A stretch of DNA of 54,038 bases from Candidatus Thorarchaeota archaeon (GCA_016839445.1 JAEOUG010000027.1:45075-99112); one strand, 5' to 3'. Shown: positions 34,457 through 44,314, counted from the first letter of the stretch. Notes: generated from the sequence alone by a model not told the origin. Numbers and translations are program-made.

Positions 34457-34576
34457 GACCCCTCGCCTTGTGAAACGTAATGCTCTGTATTAGCTGAGGT
34501 ATCTCATAAGCCAGTCGGTGTCCCATCTGGAATCGGCTTAGAGAGGATCAGGAGCAGCCATGAGCCAGAGGTGGTC

Positions 34577-34590
34577 GCAATACTTATTGC
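34577..34590. promoter_or_regulatory. inverted repeat GCAATA-CT-TATTGC ahead of a surface-protein gene
   Basis: Six-base arms with a two-base centre lie 35-48 bases ahead of the ATG at 34625, in the position of a TATA box. It may act as promoter core and operator at once. Confidence 0.35.
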
Positions 34591-34624
34591 AGACCGAGTC
34601 CTGCAGGTTCAGCCGGGGAAGCGA

Positions 34625-35848
34625 ATGAGGAGAAGCCGGGTACGGTCGGTTCTACTATTCTGCATCATGCTCGCTCTCATTGGAGCCCCAGCTGGTGCTC
34701 AATCTGCAGCGAACACAATCGTGATCGACTATGGCGATATACCCGAGTCACAGCCCATCCTAGAAAGCTCGATAAATCTGGCTGAAGGCGAGGACGTCTA
34801 TGGTCCCTGGAGTATGGGCAATGGTACGTTCTACTTCTCCATTCGCAGCCTCGCAAATGATACTATGACTCTGCTCAGATACGATGACGAGGGGTTCTCG
34901 CCACGGCTGGCAACTCACCCAGATCGTGTGATGGGACCTCTATACGTCAACGGTTCTTTGTATGCCTTCAGTGCTGAGCTATTCATTAACAGAACCGTCT
35001 TCATGCTGATGCAGATTGACCCAGTTGGTGACCTCATCATAGTAAGAAACGTCACAATAGAGGGTGGGCTATTCACATTCCGAGCAGTTGTCGGGCTAGA
35101 TGACGCAGTCTATCTTCTAGGAGATCTGTCATCCCCCTATCTTGACACCGAGGCTCACATATTGAAGATCTTCATCAATGGCACAACCGCCTGGAATCAG
35201 AAGCTTTCAGGACATGGTTGGGACTATGATGTAAGCCTGCTGCAGGACGGAAACCTGTTCCTAGTGAATATGACCCACATCGAACTCAGAGACAGCAATG
35301 GCGAACCCGTGTGGTTGCGCGAGTTTCCTGACGGAAGGTACGGCGAGAAGGTTCTAGCATATAACAGCAATTCAGCCATCGTGAAGTCCTACTGCTACTC
35401 AGACCCAAGCGGGTGCAGCATCTACAGGTATGACCTAACCGGGAACATGATTGCGAATACAACGCTTCTTGGAAGAACTCCCACCGGGTCGGAAGCAGGA
35501 GTCGGCGCCAATGTCTACATCGAGGGCGATGCCATCTATGCTCTTGTCGGCTTTGACACTACCATGAAAGACCCATTTCTCATCGAGCTCTCCAGTAATC
35601 TGGAATTCGTGAGCAGCTCCTCGCTGTTCGTTGTCGACCTTCGTTTCTCCCATCTGGCCTTTTCCTCCGACCATTCGCCTCTGCGGTTCGGTATTGGAGA
35701 GACAGAAGATGGGGACTTGTTTTGCGCATACAGCTTCAGCGAGATTCGTGGAAGCACGTCCTTCCCGTTCTTGCTCCTCGTCACTATGCTCTCACTAGGC
35801 TGCATCGGGGCGGGTGTGCTGATTCTGTATTTGCTCAGGAGAAGATGA
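34625..35848 (+). CDS. membrane-anchored surface protein, probable beta-propeller
   Basis: About 407 residues. The signal peptide MRRSRVRSVLLFCIMLALIG starts at 34625, and a C-terminal membrane helix (FPFLLLVTMLSLGCIGAGVLILYL) ends in LRRR. The body shows repeated beta strands with D-G-N/D-D turns (LLQDGNLFLVN, ELRDSNGEPVWLREFPDG), consistent with PQQ/WD-like propeller blades. N-x-S/T sites are frequent. The function is not recognised. An upstream start at 34571 is less likely because it hides the signal peptide. It is divergent from the STAND gene. Confidence 0.7.
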   Translation: MRRSRVRSVLLFCIMLALIGAPAGAQSAANTIVIDYGDIPESQPILESSINLAEGEDVYGPWSMGNGTFYFSIRSLANDTMTLLRYDDEGFSPRLATHPDRVMGPLYVNGSLYAFSAELFINRTVFMLMQIDPVGDLIIVRNVTIEGGLFTFRAVVGLDDAVYLLGDLSSPYLDTEAHILKIFINGTTAWNQKLSGHGWDYDVSLLQDGNLFLVNMTHIELRDSNGEPVWLREFPDGRYGEKVLAYNSNSAIVKSYCYSDPSGCSIYRYDLTGNMIANTTLLGRTPTGSEAGVGANVYIEGDAIYALVGFDTTMKDPFLIELSSNLEFVSSSSLFVVDLRFSHLAFSSDHSPLRFGIGETEDGDLFCAYSFSEIRGSTSFPFLLLVTMLSLGCIGAGVLILYLLRRR

Positions 35849-35854
35849 ACCTGC

Positions 35855-35905
35855 AAAAAGAGAAGTGCTGGAAGGAGGGGCGACAAGCGCCACCCCCTAG
35901 ACAAG
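35855..35905 (-). terminator. hairpin plus pyrimidine tail after the short OB-fold gene
   Basis: On the minus strand a GGCG/CGCC-centred stem of six pairs with one bulge (35877-35894) is followed by TCCTTCCAGCACTTCTCTTTTT. It starts about 20 bases past the OB-fold stop and shares its tail sequence with copies at 44759 and 45726. Confidence 0.55.
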
Positions 35906-35922
35906 ACACGATCCAGAATTGT

Positions 35923-36315
35923 CTAGTATCGTGATCGACTGCTGTGCTCTTCGGCAGACATGTCTACTTCTGAGTTCACTTCGTCGATTGGTTCTTCGGC
36001 TTGGGCAATTATACCGAACTTCCCCAATTGTAGTCGTAGATTGCCTTTGAAGAGACCTGTATAGCCATTCGTGAGGGTGTAGGTTGCACCGTCCTCAATT
36101 GCATCGATGGTCTCGTTCCAGATTGGCATCAGGATAACCCCTGTCGAGTCTCCAACTAGGGCATCTACTACTCGGTATATCTCGCCATTCTTTCGGGACT
36201 CGACCTCGCGTTCTTCACTAGTATTCAAAACCTTGAAGGTGATGTTTACGCTTTTCATTCCGGGCTTAAGCTCGGCAATAGTAGCCTCAACGGCTTCTGC
36301 TGTGTTGTCATACAT
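35923..36315 (-). CDS. single-strand nucleic-acid-binding OB-fold protein, tail-less paralogue
   Basis: 130 residues. It aligns without gaps over its full OB fold with the RGG protein at 15129-15698: EATIAELKPGMKSVNITFKV, VGDSTGVILMPIWNETID, TYTLTNGYTGLFKGNLRLQL. After the shared DMSAEEH it ends at once in SSRSRY, where the other protein has its RGG tail. It probably binds single-stranded DNA or RNA. The ATG at 36315 has GTGAT ahead. A 3' hairpin follows. The gene is alone on its strand. Confidence 0.85.
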   Translation of the reverse strand: MYDNTAEAVEATIAELKPGMKSVNITFKVLNTSEEREVESRKNGEIYRVVDALVGDSTGVILMPIWNETIDAIEDGATYTLTNGYTGLFKGNLRLQLGKFGIIAQAEEPIDEVNSEVDMSAEEHSSRSRY

Positions 36316-36636
36316 TGTATATCACTCGCTTGTGCGAATTCAGGTCATTGAAAACTAGAGTAGTCCTCGAGTGGAAGTAGAGAAAGGTCGTTAATCTTCA
36401 GTAGAACCAGTCTGAGAAGGTCTGCATAGTTGCTATGCCTGTAGGTGGAAGAGGCGGGAGTTTGCTTAAGGGCTTATGCATCGGCCTAGAAACATGTACG
36501 ACTGCTCCATCTGCCAAGCAAGATGGCTCTTAGTGAGAAGAGAGAGGGGATGGAAGGAGGAGCACTCAGGGCCCTAGGCGCAACTGATGAAAACCAATAA
36601 ATCGTTGTCTGCGGAAGACTTGCAGGGGCATGTCAA
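36316..36636. other. 321-base gap with hairpins and a GGATGGAAGGAGG element
   Basis: No convincing gene is seen; the longest frames are about 32 codons. It holds a stem CCATCT/AGATGG (about 36508-36527) and the purine-rich stretch GGGGATGGAAGGAGGAGCA (about 36547), which matches the core of the 3' hairpin elements elsewhere. An ATAAAT near 36595 may be the promoter of the following plus-strand gene. A small RNA is possible but unproven. Confidence 0.4.
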
Positions 36637-38973
36637 GTGGGCAATCTCCAGAAACGATTGAGTGACTCTATCTCCTCTTTGGGAATCGTGAGTTTCTCCG
36701 TCTTGCCGATTGCCGTGGAGACTGTCTTGTTGCAGCAGCGTTTTGACTTCCGACTGGCTATGGTCATCGCTCTAGCCACGTTCCTTGCCGCAGATTACTA
36801 CTTCCGCCAGATGTCAGAGATCTCTGTAAATCCGGGTACCGAGATTTTCGCATGGTCCATCATGATTAGCATGGGAGTCCTCCTTCCACTTGTCTGCCTT
36901 GGTGCTCTTTCGTGGCTTACTTCGATGCCGCTATGGAACATAGTGATGACCATTCTGTCTTTCTTAACCCCCGTTCCACTCGGGCTCTGCTTAGCAGCTG
37001 TCGTTCCTGTGTCCAAGGCCCCCATTGCGGTTGCCGGGGAAATCCAGAAGTGGCCAGCAATACTAGTACCACTGGTATGTTTGTCATACACATTGGCGCT
37101 GTCTCTGGCTGTTGTTTTCTCTGTAGATATCATGCTGCTACACCTTCTTGGGGTTCTCGTGCTACTACCTAGTCTATGGGCAGCTAGGAAAGAATCGACA
37201 AGACCTCTGCCGTCTCCCTCGGATCTCAGAGCTGGACGGAAGACCCTCCGAGATGTCATGCGCAGGAGGCTTGCGAACGCATCAATGCCCTCGCTCATCA
37301 TAATGTTAGTATTCCTCCCAGGTGCATTCCTAGCCATTCTTCTCTCGGGACTCTGGTCTTTCGCTCCATTACTAGCCCTGCTTTCGATTATGGTGTCCTA
37401 TGCAGGGCTCACAGCACTTGTCTGGGGAGTTCGAAGATCCGACGACATGATTCAATTTGGGGTTGATGGACTGGCTCGCTACTTGTTTGGACAGCCTCAC
37501 AGGATAACCTCCAGCCCAGGATTGATGCTGCCCACAATGGTGTATTCACTCCTCTATCTGTCACTCACGGCAAGTCATCAGCTCTATACAGGTCCAATCC
37601 TGTTGCTCTCACTCCCAGTGTTCTTTCTTGCATCTCTCGGTGCCGCATTCAGGGTTTCTGCTGCAACTCCTAGGAGAATCTGGCAGTTACTGGCAACGGT
37701 GCTAGGAATGCTGGGAGTCTGCATCCTTGTCGGCCGATCTCTGATTGCGCTGCTAGGAGCACAAGATCTCTACCACATCTGGATGCACGCGGGTGTCATT
37801 GTGACCCTAATTGCGTATGCAGGGAGCTGCGCGGGAGGCCTCCTAAGTCGACGAGTGCTTGCGATGTATTGCAGGAAGAGGCTTCGAGAAGAAATCACAG
37901 TCGTGCGAGGGATGACGCGTAGTGGCGAGATAGAGTTGAAAGAGATTCCCTTTTCGAAACGGGATGTCAAGCTCCCAGGAGAGGGATTCCGAAGCGACGG
38001 AACGACACCTTCCACCGACACAGACCTTGGTGGGAGATACATCACCAATCTTGATCTTAGTCTGCTCCCGTTCCGGCCCAGCACAAGAATCAAACCGGTT
38101 AGCCGGGGATCCGGTTACTACCCCTCGCTTGAGTTCCAGCTCGCAATACTTCCCAACCCTGACCTACAGGACGAGGATACAGTGTCGGGAATCTATGAAG
38201 TGGTCGAGAAACTGGGCGCCGTTGGGAAACCCCTCAAGCAGGAGTCCAGCCTAGGGGAGCGCAGCACAATCCATCACATCGTGCATAGTCAAGGATGGGG
38301 TGAAGTCCTCAATAGAGTCAAGACCATCTATCCCCAACTGGACCAGACTTGCAGGCGGCTCCTCAACCTCTGGGCATTGATCGAGTTGGAACTTGAGGAG
38401 TTTGGAGACCTCGAGTTCGACTTGAGGAGGATTCTTTCCAGGGCAATCAAAGAGGCCAAAGACCCCGCCCGGCTCGGTGAGATGGTGCGGGAGCAGTTGG
38501 TTCCTCTCCTCAAGCCGCATCTCCAGGGAGGCGGCACCACATTCTTCATGAACCCAGAAGTGATGAGAACACATGGAGAATCGGCTCAGCATATTCCCAT
38601 GATTCTTGAGTCGCGTTACCACGAGTTCAAGAGGGCAAGAGAGCAATGGCTGGCGTCTGAATCCAAGTCGGACCTGAAAGGTCTCTGGAGCACTTACTAC
38701 GGCTTCTCTTTGCTCTCATCTTTGGAGCCTCCGGTTCGCCTCACGATGTATACTGGCGACGAACTGATGATTGCAGACTTGCTGCACCACGTCCAGTTGG
38801 CAGAGGACATCTCTCAATATGCTTCGCCTGCCGGAGAAGGTGGATCGCCGCAAGCATCTAGGAACATGATTCTTCTTCTTGTGGGCCAAGGCTTGGCTCC
38901 TCAAATCAGGAGTATCCTGAAAGACAGAACGGCCATCTCTGCAATGAAGCGAAAGCCATCAGGTCTCAGATGA
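36637..38973 (+). CDS. large polytopic membrane protein with cytoplasmic C-terminal domain
   Basis: 778 residues. About the first 420 contain roughly twelve hydrophobic helices. The last ~350 are soluble and helical with conserved-looking segments such as NRVKTIYPQLDQTCRRLLNLWALIE and FGDLEFDLRRILSRAIKEAKDP. The family is not recognised and no catalytic motif is visible. The GTG at 36637 is the only in-frame start near the first helix, and GCAGGGG lies ten bases ahead. It is monocistronic. The domain order resembles membrane sensors or transporters with a regulatory tail, but no specific claim can be made. Confidence 0.6.
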   Translation: MGNLQKRLSDSISSLGIVSFSVLPIAVETVLLQQRFDFRLAMVIALATFLAADYYFRQMSEISVNPGTEIFAWSIMISMGVLLPLVCLGALSWLTSMPLWNIVMTILSFLTPVPLGLCLAAVVPVSKAPIAVAGEIQKWPAILVPLVCLSYTLALSLAVVFSVDIMLLHLLGVLVLLPSLWAARKESTRPLPSPSDLRAGRKTLRDVMRRRLANASMPSLIIMLVFLPGAFLAILLSGLWSFAPLLALLSIMVSYAGLTALVWGVRRSDDMIQFGVDGLARYLFGQPHRITSSPGLMLPTMVYSLLYLSLTASHQLYTGPILLLSLPVFFLASLGAAFRVSAATPRRIWQLLATVLGMLGVCILVGRSLIALLGAQDLYHIWMHAGVIVTLIAYAGSCAGGLLSRRVLAMYCRKRLREEITVVRGMTRSGEIELKEIPFSKRDVKLPGEGFRSDGTTPSTDTDLGGRYITNLDLSLLPFRPSTRIKPVSRGSGYYPSLEFQLAILPNPDLQDEDTVSGIYEVVEKLGAVGKPLKQESSLGERSTIHHIVHSQGWGEVLNRVKTIYPQLDQTCRRLLNLWALIELELEEFGDLEFDLRRILSRAIKEAKDPARLGEMVREQLVPLLKPHLQGGGTTFFMNPEVMRTHGESAQHIPMILESRYHEFKRAREQWLASESKSDLKGLWSTYYGFSLLSSLEPPVRLTMYTGDELMIADLLHHVQLAEDISQYASPAGEGGSPQASRNMILLLVGQGLAPQIRSILKDRTAISAMKRKPSGLR

Positions 38974-39137
38974 TTCGGTGGCTGAGAAGGGGACGTAGGG
39001 AGGCGCGACCAGCGAGCCGATGCAAGTGGTGCCAGACCCGGTCAGTTTATTTTGTCGTTATTTCTGACGAATTCTGAATCAGAAAGAGGAGAACCATTGA
39101 ACGCTATTAGGCAGAAAAACGGACTGAGGTTTGACTT

Positions 39138-39683
39138 GTGATTCTAGCTGTTTTTGGTTTTGGGCTTCTGGCCTTTAGGATTTGGCTAGTTGAAGTAAAA
39201 CTGAGAGAGGAGCTACAGTTCAGACGTCGGTATTTCAGTAGATTCTTCGCCTACTACGCATGTCTTGCACTTGCTTTCGAGCTGACTGCATTGCCTTTCA
39301 ATAGTATGGTGATGGTTGCATTCCCAATTCTCATTGTGACTTCAGTTTGGGATGTCAACTTCTATCGCAGGCTAGACACGCAGCCATACTGGTCAGCAAA
39401 GAAGCGGTGGGCAATTCTTGAGCGGCTAACACTGCACCCGCCGGTTGCCATTCTGGCCATCTATATGATCGTCACTGGCGCAAGGCATTATATCCAACCG
39501 CCAAACCTAGTTGTGTTTGTCGTTTCGGTAGTAGTCCTATTCATACCCTTCTTCCTAGTAGACGAGAGATGGACAAAACGATACAAATGGCCTGAGGCGC
39601 TTGTTGTGATAGGTCTAGTAATACTGTCAGGACTGTCGTTACTGATAGCTGAAGCTGTTCTATGGGGCGTCCCAATATGGTAG
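39138..39683 (+). CDS. small polytopic membrane protein
   Basis: 181 residues with five hydrophobic segments. GTG start with GAGGT eight bases ahead. The family is not recognised. Its last 22 bases overlap the next gene, a GT87-like glycosyltransferase, so the two are co-expressed and may work together at the membrane. Confidence 0.65.
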   Translation: MILAVFGFGLLAFRIWLVEVKLREELQFRRRYFSRFFAYYACLALAFELTALPFNSMVMVAFPILIVTSVWDVNFYRRLDTQPYWSAKKRWAILERLTLHPPVAILAIYMIVTGARHYIQPPNLVVFVVSVVVLFIPFFLVDERWTKRYKWPEALVVIGLVILSGLSLLIAEAVLWGVPIW

Positions 39684-40972
39684 CTGATTCTCTCAAGTCA
39701 CCAGAGACCTTCTGGGAGTACTTCAGGAGATCTCGTCTACTCAAGTTCGCTCTTGCATTCAATCTCATCTACTTCTTTGGAGTTCTAGTGTGCTTTGCGA
39801 TTCTTTTCCTTCAGGGTACTCTCCTTGACACTGTGTTCACGGTGGACTTCAGAGTCTTCTATGAAAGCGGGCAAGTATTCGCGAACACACCTGGGCAAAT
39901 CTACGAAGTGAATCCCAACGGCCTCCCTTTCAGATACTTGCCGTCTTTTGCAGGTTACATGGCGTTGTTTTCATTCATTCCAATGATCCCACTCTACTTG
40001 ATCAATGTCTCACTCATGATGATCTGCAACGCGGGAATTGTCTACTTCGTTTACCAGGTCTGCTTGCAGAACGGAGTAAGTGCTCAAACGAAGAACTTCG
40101 AAAGGACACTCGCTGTTGTATTCATGGTCCCCCAACACATTGTCAATATCATGTTTGGACAAATCACTCAACTGGCAATATTACTAGTGCTAGTCTCATT
40201 GACTATCCTCCAATCAAAAGACCACGATAGGATTCAGTGGTTCTTCATTGTTGGTGTCTTGATTGGTCTAGCATCGACAATCAAACCATTCTTCCTGGTC
40301 TTCTTTGTCTTCTTGATACCTGTCAGCATTGGAGGAAGATTCGGCATTTCCGTATCACTTCGTCACTTTGCAGGAGTATCAATCGGATTCATGCTGACAA
40401 TGGTCCCCAATCTCGTGTACTTCATCCTATACCCAGATGCACTTAATGAATTCCTGGCAATCAATCTGACACAATCTCTTACAGGCCAGCATAGCACAAG
40501 TCTCACGAACCTGATACTTGCGTTTGCTCCCAATACACAACTTATCAGACTTGGAATCATAGTGACTATTGGGGGCATCATTCTCTTCAGGAGCTACTTC
40601 GGATTTCTGAGAACCCCTCAGACACAGAAGTCATTTCTCCGACACTTCACTGACATGACATTCCTCGTTCTTCTGGTCTATCCTGATTCTTGGTTCCTCT
40701 TTCTTGCGGTCTGGTATGCATTTCTAGCTCCATCCATGCTCTCACTCTATGACTCACCTTCAATATCAGAAGATGAAATGAGGAAACTCGACTTGCTTTG
40801 GTCAGGGTCCAACAATCTGCTGGCATTCTTCTGGATTGGCATCGTTATCCATTACCTGATTCTTGGCTTCGATCCAATAATGCCAGTCTGGCTATTGATA
40901 TTGTATGTTCTATACCAGCGAGCAATAGCAAGAATAGCATCGCCACAAGACACTGCGGGCATGGGTCATTGA
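39662..40972 (+). CDS. GT87-like (DUF2029) polyprenyl-phosphate-dependent glycosyltransferase
   Basis: 436 residues with about eleven membrane helices. The first outer loop holds the acidic motif VDFRVFYESGQVFANTP (about 61-77) and then NGLPFRYLPS, matching the D-F-x-x-Y-x-A and FxYxP pattern of the GT-C family GT87/DUF2029. A later FGQITQL and ASTIKPFFLV also fit. It likely transfers mannose or a similar sugar from a lipid carrier to a surface polymer. ATG at 39662 or 39677; the second has GGGG ahead. It is coupled to the upstream membrane protein. Confidence 0.65.
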   Translation: MGRPNMVADSLKSPETFWEYFRRSRLLKFALAFNLIYFFGVLVCFAILFLQGTLLDTVFTVDFRVFYESGQVFANTPGQIYEVNPNGLPFRYLPSFAGYMALFSFIPMIPLYLINVSLMMICNAGIVYFVYQVCLQNGVSAQTKNFERTLAVVFMVPQHIVNIMFGQITQLAILLVLVSLTILQSKDHDRIQWFFIVGVLIGLASTIKPFFLVFFVFLIPVSIGGRFGISVSLRHFAGVSIGFMLTMVPNLVYFILYPDALNEFLAINLTQSLTGQHSTSLTNLILAFAPNTQLIRLGIIVTIGGIILFRSYFGFLRTPQTQKSFLRHFTDMTFLVLLVYPDSWFLFLAVWYAFLAPSMLSLYDSPSISEDEMRKLDLLWSGSNNLLAFFWIGIVIHYLILGFDPIMPVWLLILYVLYQRAIARIASPQDTAGMGH

Positions 40973-41063
40973 TTGCATCGAAATAAGAGTAGTTCCAGGC
41001 CACAACACACAGGATTCCATTGCTAGCAGAATCGGACTCATACCGATTGCTGCTCGTTGCGGA

Positions 41064-41522
41064 TCACCAGAAGCTTGGCATAGTGATTGGGAAGATGGAG
41101 GACCAGAGATAGAGAATTGTGAAGAGGATGATGAGCACTGTAATCATTGCGACAAGAGTCTTCGAGTATCCCTTTGGAATGAGCATTTCCTCTCTATCCA
41201 TCTTACGAGCAAGAGGAAAGAGACCTACGTAGAATGTCGCAATTGAGAGTACCAGTGCAAGCAAAACCCATGGATGAAGATCTGGCGAACCAAAGATGAC
41301 GATAACTGCAAGCAATGAAAGGAAGATGACTTTCGAGCCCGCAACCCAGTTGATCAAGTACTTCGCGAAGTCGTTAATCTCCGGGTCAGATTTGGTCTTT
41401 TCCCATGCCTTGAAGACTCCAATTCCGTTAGCTCTAGTGGAATCCTTCTTGAAGTAAAGCATGAAGACATTGGATGATTCCAGAACCATAAACAGAGCAA
41501 TCACTACAATAACGAGACTCAT
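41064..41522 (-). CDS. small four-helix membrane protein
   Basis: 152 residues with four hydrophobic segments and a charged loop (DPEINDFAKYL) between the first and second. The family is not recognised. Alone on its strand, flanked by intergenic stretches of about 90 and 200 bases that hold no further gene. Confidence 0.55.
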   Translation of the reverse strand: MSLVIVVIALFMVLESSNVFMLYFKKDSTRANGIGVFKAWEKTKSDPEINDFAKYLINWVAGSKVIFLSLLAVIVIFGSPDLHPWVLLALVLSIATFYVGLFPLARKMDREEMLIPKGYSKTLVAMITVLIILFTILYLWSSIFPITMPSFW

Positions 41523-41723
41523 TCTTCATGCAGAGATGGTTGTTCCATAAATACATGGTTCTGCCGTGAGTAGTTCGATCGTAGCTATGATTAGTCCTTG
41601 CCTCATCGTAAATTTAAAAAACGACATCATAGGAGAATTCCAAACTTCCCTACAAGCACTATCGATGAGAATGATGGTAGAAATGATCCGTAGTGTCACA
41701 TCTACAGGATAGTCTACGGGTCA

Positions 41724-42698
41724 GTGAATGAAGAAGTCGTATGGGTGAGAGAGTTGAGTAAGAGGAAGTACATCAAGCAATACAAATGGTCCAACATCTT
41801 AGCAATGATGCGAGGTGGGGGAAAGGAACTAGAAGAGTGTACTGATGACTTCGCAGGACGCTTGGTGGTTATCACAGGAGCCACATCAGGAATAGGGTAT
41901 GCAACTTCAAGAGAATACGCTTCACATGGTGCAAACCTGCTTCTCATTAATCGAAATGAAGAGAAGTCGATTGCGCTTTGTGAGGAGATCCGCCAGGAAT
42001 TCCAGGTAGAATGTGACTATAAGATTGCAGATTTCTCACGATTGTCTGAAGTGCGCCAAGTTGGAAAGGAACTTCTAGAGTCAGACCTCGAAATAGATGT
42101 CCTTATCCATAATGCTGGCATTTACTCAACGAAGAAGATAATCACCGAAGACGGTAACGAGTTGGTCTTTCAAATAGACTATCTTGGGTCTTTCGTCCTG
42201 AACTACATACTCAAAGATAAACTGAAAGAGCAAGGAAAGGCACGCATCATCTTTGTCAACTCAGAAGGTCATCGCTTCGCTGTTTGGGGCATTGGGCTGC
42301 ATGGCCCTACATATGAGAAACGCAGACACTCCGGTCTGGGGAGTTATGGAGTAGCGAAAACAGCCCAACTCCTTTCAATGATCAAGTTTGCTGAATACTT
42401 CGAAGGTAGCGGTGTCACCATCAATGCTATGCACCCCGGAAATGTCAAGACAAGTAGTGGTTCGCAGAATGGACGGATCTATCGTTGGTACAAGAGAAAC
42501 CTGATCGACCGTAGCGCAAAAGACCCACAAATGTCTGCGACAGCACTATACTATCTCGGAGTCTCGAAGGAAGTCGAGGGCCTGAGTGGGAAGTTCTTCA
42601 ATCTCACCAAGGAGGAAGATCCTGCACCCCCAGCACGAGACATGGAGGTAGCAGAGGAACTCTGGCATAGATCAATAGAGATGGCGGGGTTGGAATGA
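41724..42698 (+). CDS. short-chain dehydrogenase/reductase (retinol-dehydrogenase-like)
   Basis: 324 residues. The NAD(P)-binding TGATSGIG is at 51-58, NAG at 130-132, the catalytic Ser at 180 (FVNSEGH), Tyr208 and Lys212 (SYGVAKTA). ADFSR at 102-106 is the cofactor-adenine loop. Spacing and the NRNEEKS segment after strand 2 favour NADP. The pattern matches the retinol dehydrogenase/WW-oxidoreductase branch. The stop overlaps the CrtI-like gene (ATGA at 42695), so both enzymes probably act in one isoprenoid or lipid pathway. The substrate is not determined. Confidence 0.85.
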   Translation: MNEEVVWVRELSKRKYIKQYKWSNILAMMRGGGKELEECTDDFAGRLVVITGATSGIGYATSREYASHGANLLLINRNEEKSIALCEEIRQEFQVECDYKIADFSRLSEVRQVGKELLESDLEIDVLIHNAGIYSTKKIITEDGNELVFQIDYLGSFVLNYILKDKLKEQGKARIIFVNSEGHRFAVWGIGLHGPTYEKRRHSGLGSYGVAKTAQLLSMIKFAEYFEGSGVTINAMHPGNVKTSSGSQNGRIYRWYKRNLIDRSAKDPQMSATALYYLGVSKEVEGLSGKFFNLTKEEDPAPPARDMEVAEELWHRSIEMAGLE

Positions 42699-44296
42699 GC
42701 GATAACAATCAACGGACGATAGTCGTCGGCGGAGGCATGTCAGGATTAACAGCTGCTGTATATCTGGCAAGAGCTGGTCATGACGTCCTTCTACTAGAGA
42801 AGAACAAAGAATGCGGTGGGCTCCTTAGTTCATTCAGTCGAGATGGGTTCACGTTTGATGCTGGAGCACGAGCAATCCTGAATGCAGGGATAGTTCGTCC
42901 TATGCTCAAAGAACTCGAAATCGAACTCGAGATGGTTGACAGCCCAGTATCAATTGGAGTCGAGAACGATGTGATCAACCTTGATGTGGAAACCATCCTA
43001 GATGACTATAGACATCTGCTAGAGAGATTGTATCCCGAAAGCATCAGCGATATAGAGAAGATCATCTCCAAGATTGAGAGAAGCTTCAAAGACATGGCGA
43101 TTCTGTATGGTATTGATAATCCCTATTTTCGAGACATGAAGAAGGATAGAAGCTTCCTCCTCAAGGAAGTCCTTCCATGGATGGGGAAGTTCATGTTCGC
43201 CCTACGTCGAATGAACAAGAATAACGAACCTGTTGAGTCGCATCTAGAGAAGCTAACTTCTAATCAATCCCTCATTGATATCATTGCTCAGCATTTCTTC
43301 AGAGAAACGCCAACAGCTTTCGCATTGGGCTACTTCTATACATATACTGATTACAGGTATCCAAGAGGAGGCACTGGTGAGCTGCCACGGGCAATGGTGC
43401 GAAAAATCCTCGAACTAAACGGAGAGATCAAAACAGAAACAGAAATCATTGAAGTCAATCCATCCGAGAAAACCGTTCGCGCCAGTGACGGCAATACTTA
43501 CTCATTCGATCATCTCATCTGGAGTGCCGACCTGAAGACACTATATCGAATCCTGGACACCAATGGTCTGGATGAAGATGTCACCCACGAAATATCCGAA
43601 CGAAAGGAGTCTCTTCTATCAAAACGCGGGTGCGAGTCTGTCTATACGATGTTCGTTGGTGTAGATATGCCACTAGAGTCTTTCAGGTCTATTTCAAATG
43701 GGCACTTCTTCTACACACCATTGAAAACGGGCCTTAATGAAACGCATACGTCAGAACTTGATTCCCTAATTGAGAATTTTGATAGTGTACCGAAGAAGCA
43801 AGTTCTGCAATGGTTGGATAGGTACTTCCAGCTCACAACGTACGAGATCTCTATTCCTGCACTTAGAAACCCCGAGTTGTCTCCCGAGGGAAAAACTGGC
43901 CTAGTAATAAGCACGCTCTTTGAGTACGACTTGATCAAGAAAATCAAGGATGCCCTTTGGTATGATGAATTCAGAGCCGAAGTCGAGAACCGTATGCTGG
44001 ATAACCTCTCGAATTCCATCTATCCAGGTCTGAAAGACAAGGTAGTCTTCAAAGCATCTTCAACTCCGCTCAGTATCGAGTCGGTAGTAGGAAGTTCAGA
44101 AGGTGCGATTGTGGGCTGGTCGTATAAGTCACCTGTACCGGTTGTAAGTGAGCTCCGAAAGATGGGAAGCGCAGTCAAAACACCAATTCCAGATGTATAC
44201 CAAGCAGGCCAATGGGCATACAGTCCTGCAGGCTTACCTACTGCGATCCTTACTGGTTGGCATGCTGCTCAAAATGCAATGAAGGCGAAGAGATGA
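42695..44296 (+). CDS. CrtI/CrtISO/retinol-saturase-like FAD-dependent oxidoreductase
   Basis: 533 residues. The FAD-binding dinucleotide motif is VVGGGMSGLTAAVYLARAGHDVLLLEKN (GGGMSG at 12-17, the acidic residue at the end of strand 2 present). RGGTGELPRAM near 227-237 and the C-terminal PDVYQAGQWAYSPAGLPTAILTGWHAAQ are hallmarks of the phytoene-desaturase superfamily. It desaturates, isomerises or saturates a polyene or isoprenoid chain. It follows an SDR with a four-base overlap, and a small membrane protein follows 18 bases later. Confidence 0.8.
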   Translation: MSDNNQRTIVVGGGMSGLTAAVYLARAGHDVLLLEKNKECGGLLSSFSRDGFTFDAGARAILNAGIVRPMLKELEIELEMVDSPVSIGVENDVINLDVETILDDYRHLLERLYPESISDIEKIISKIERSFKDMAILYGIDNPYFRDMKKDRSFLLKEVLPWMGKFMFALRRMNKNNEPVESHLEKLTSNQSLIDIIAQHFFRETPTAFALGYFYTYTDYRYPRGGTGELPRAMVRKILELNGEIKTETEIIEVNPSEKTVRASDGNTYSFDHLIWSADLKTLYRILDTNGLDEDVTHEISERKESLLSKRGCESVYTMFVGVDMPLESFRSISNGHFFYTPLKTGLNETHTSELDSLIENFDSVPKKQVLQWLDRYFQLTTYEISIPALRNPELSPEGKTGLVISTLFEYDLIKKIKDALWYDEFRAEVENRMLDNLSNSIYPGLKDKVVFKASSTPLSIESVVGSSEGAIVGWSYKSPVPVVSELRKMGSAVKTPIPDVYQAGQWAYSPAGLPTAILTGWHAAQNAMKAKR

Positions 44297-44314
44297 TTTG
44301 CAGAGGAGAGAGAG

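Noticed and set aside
38979..39052. Region after the 778-residue membrane protein with partial similarity to the SECIS/hairpin region (ACCCGG-TCAGTT)
   Set aside because: The match is short and gapped. No Cys/Sec-type frame lies next to it, and no convincing stem with a G.A core can be drawn.
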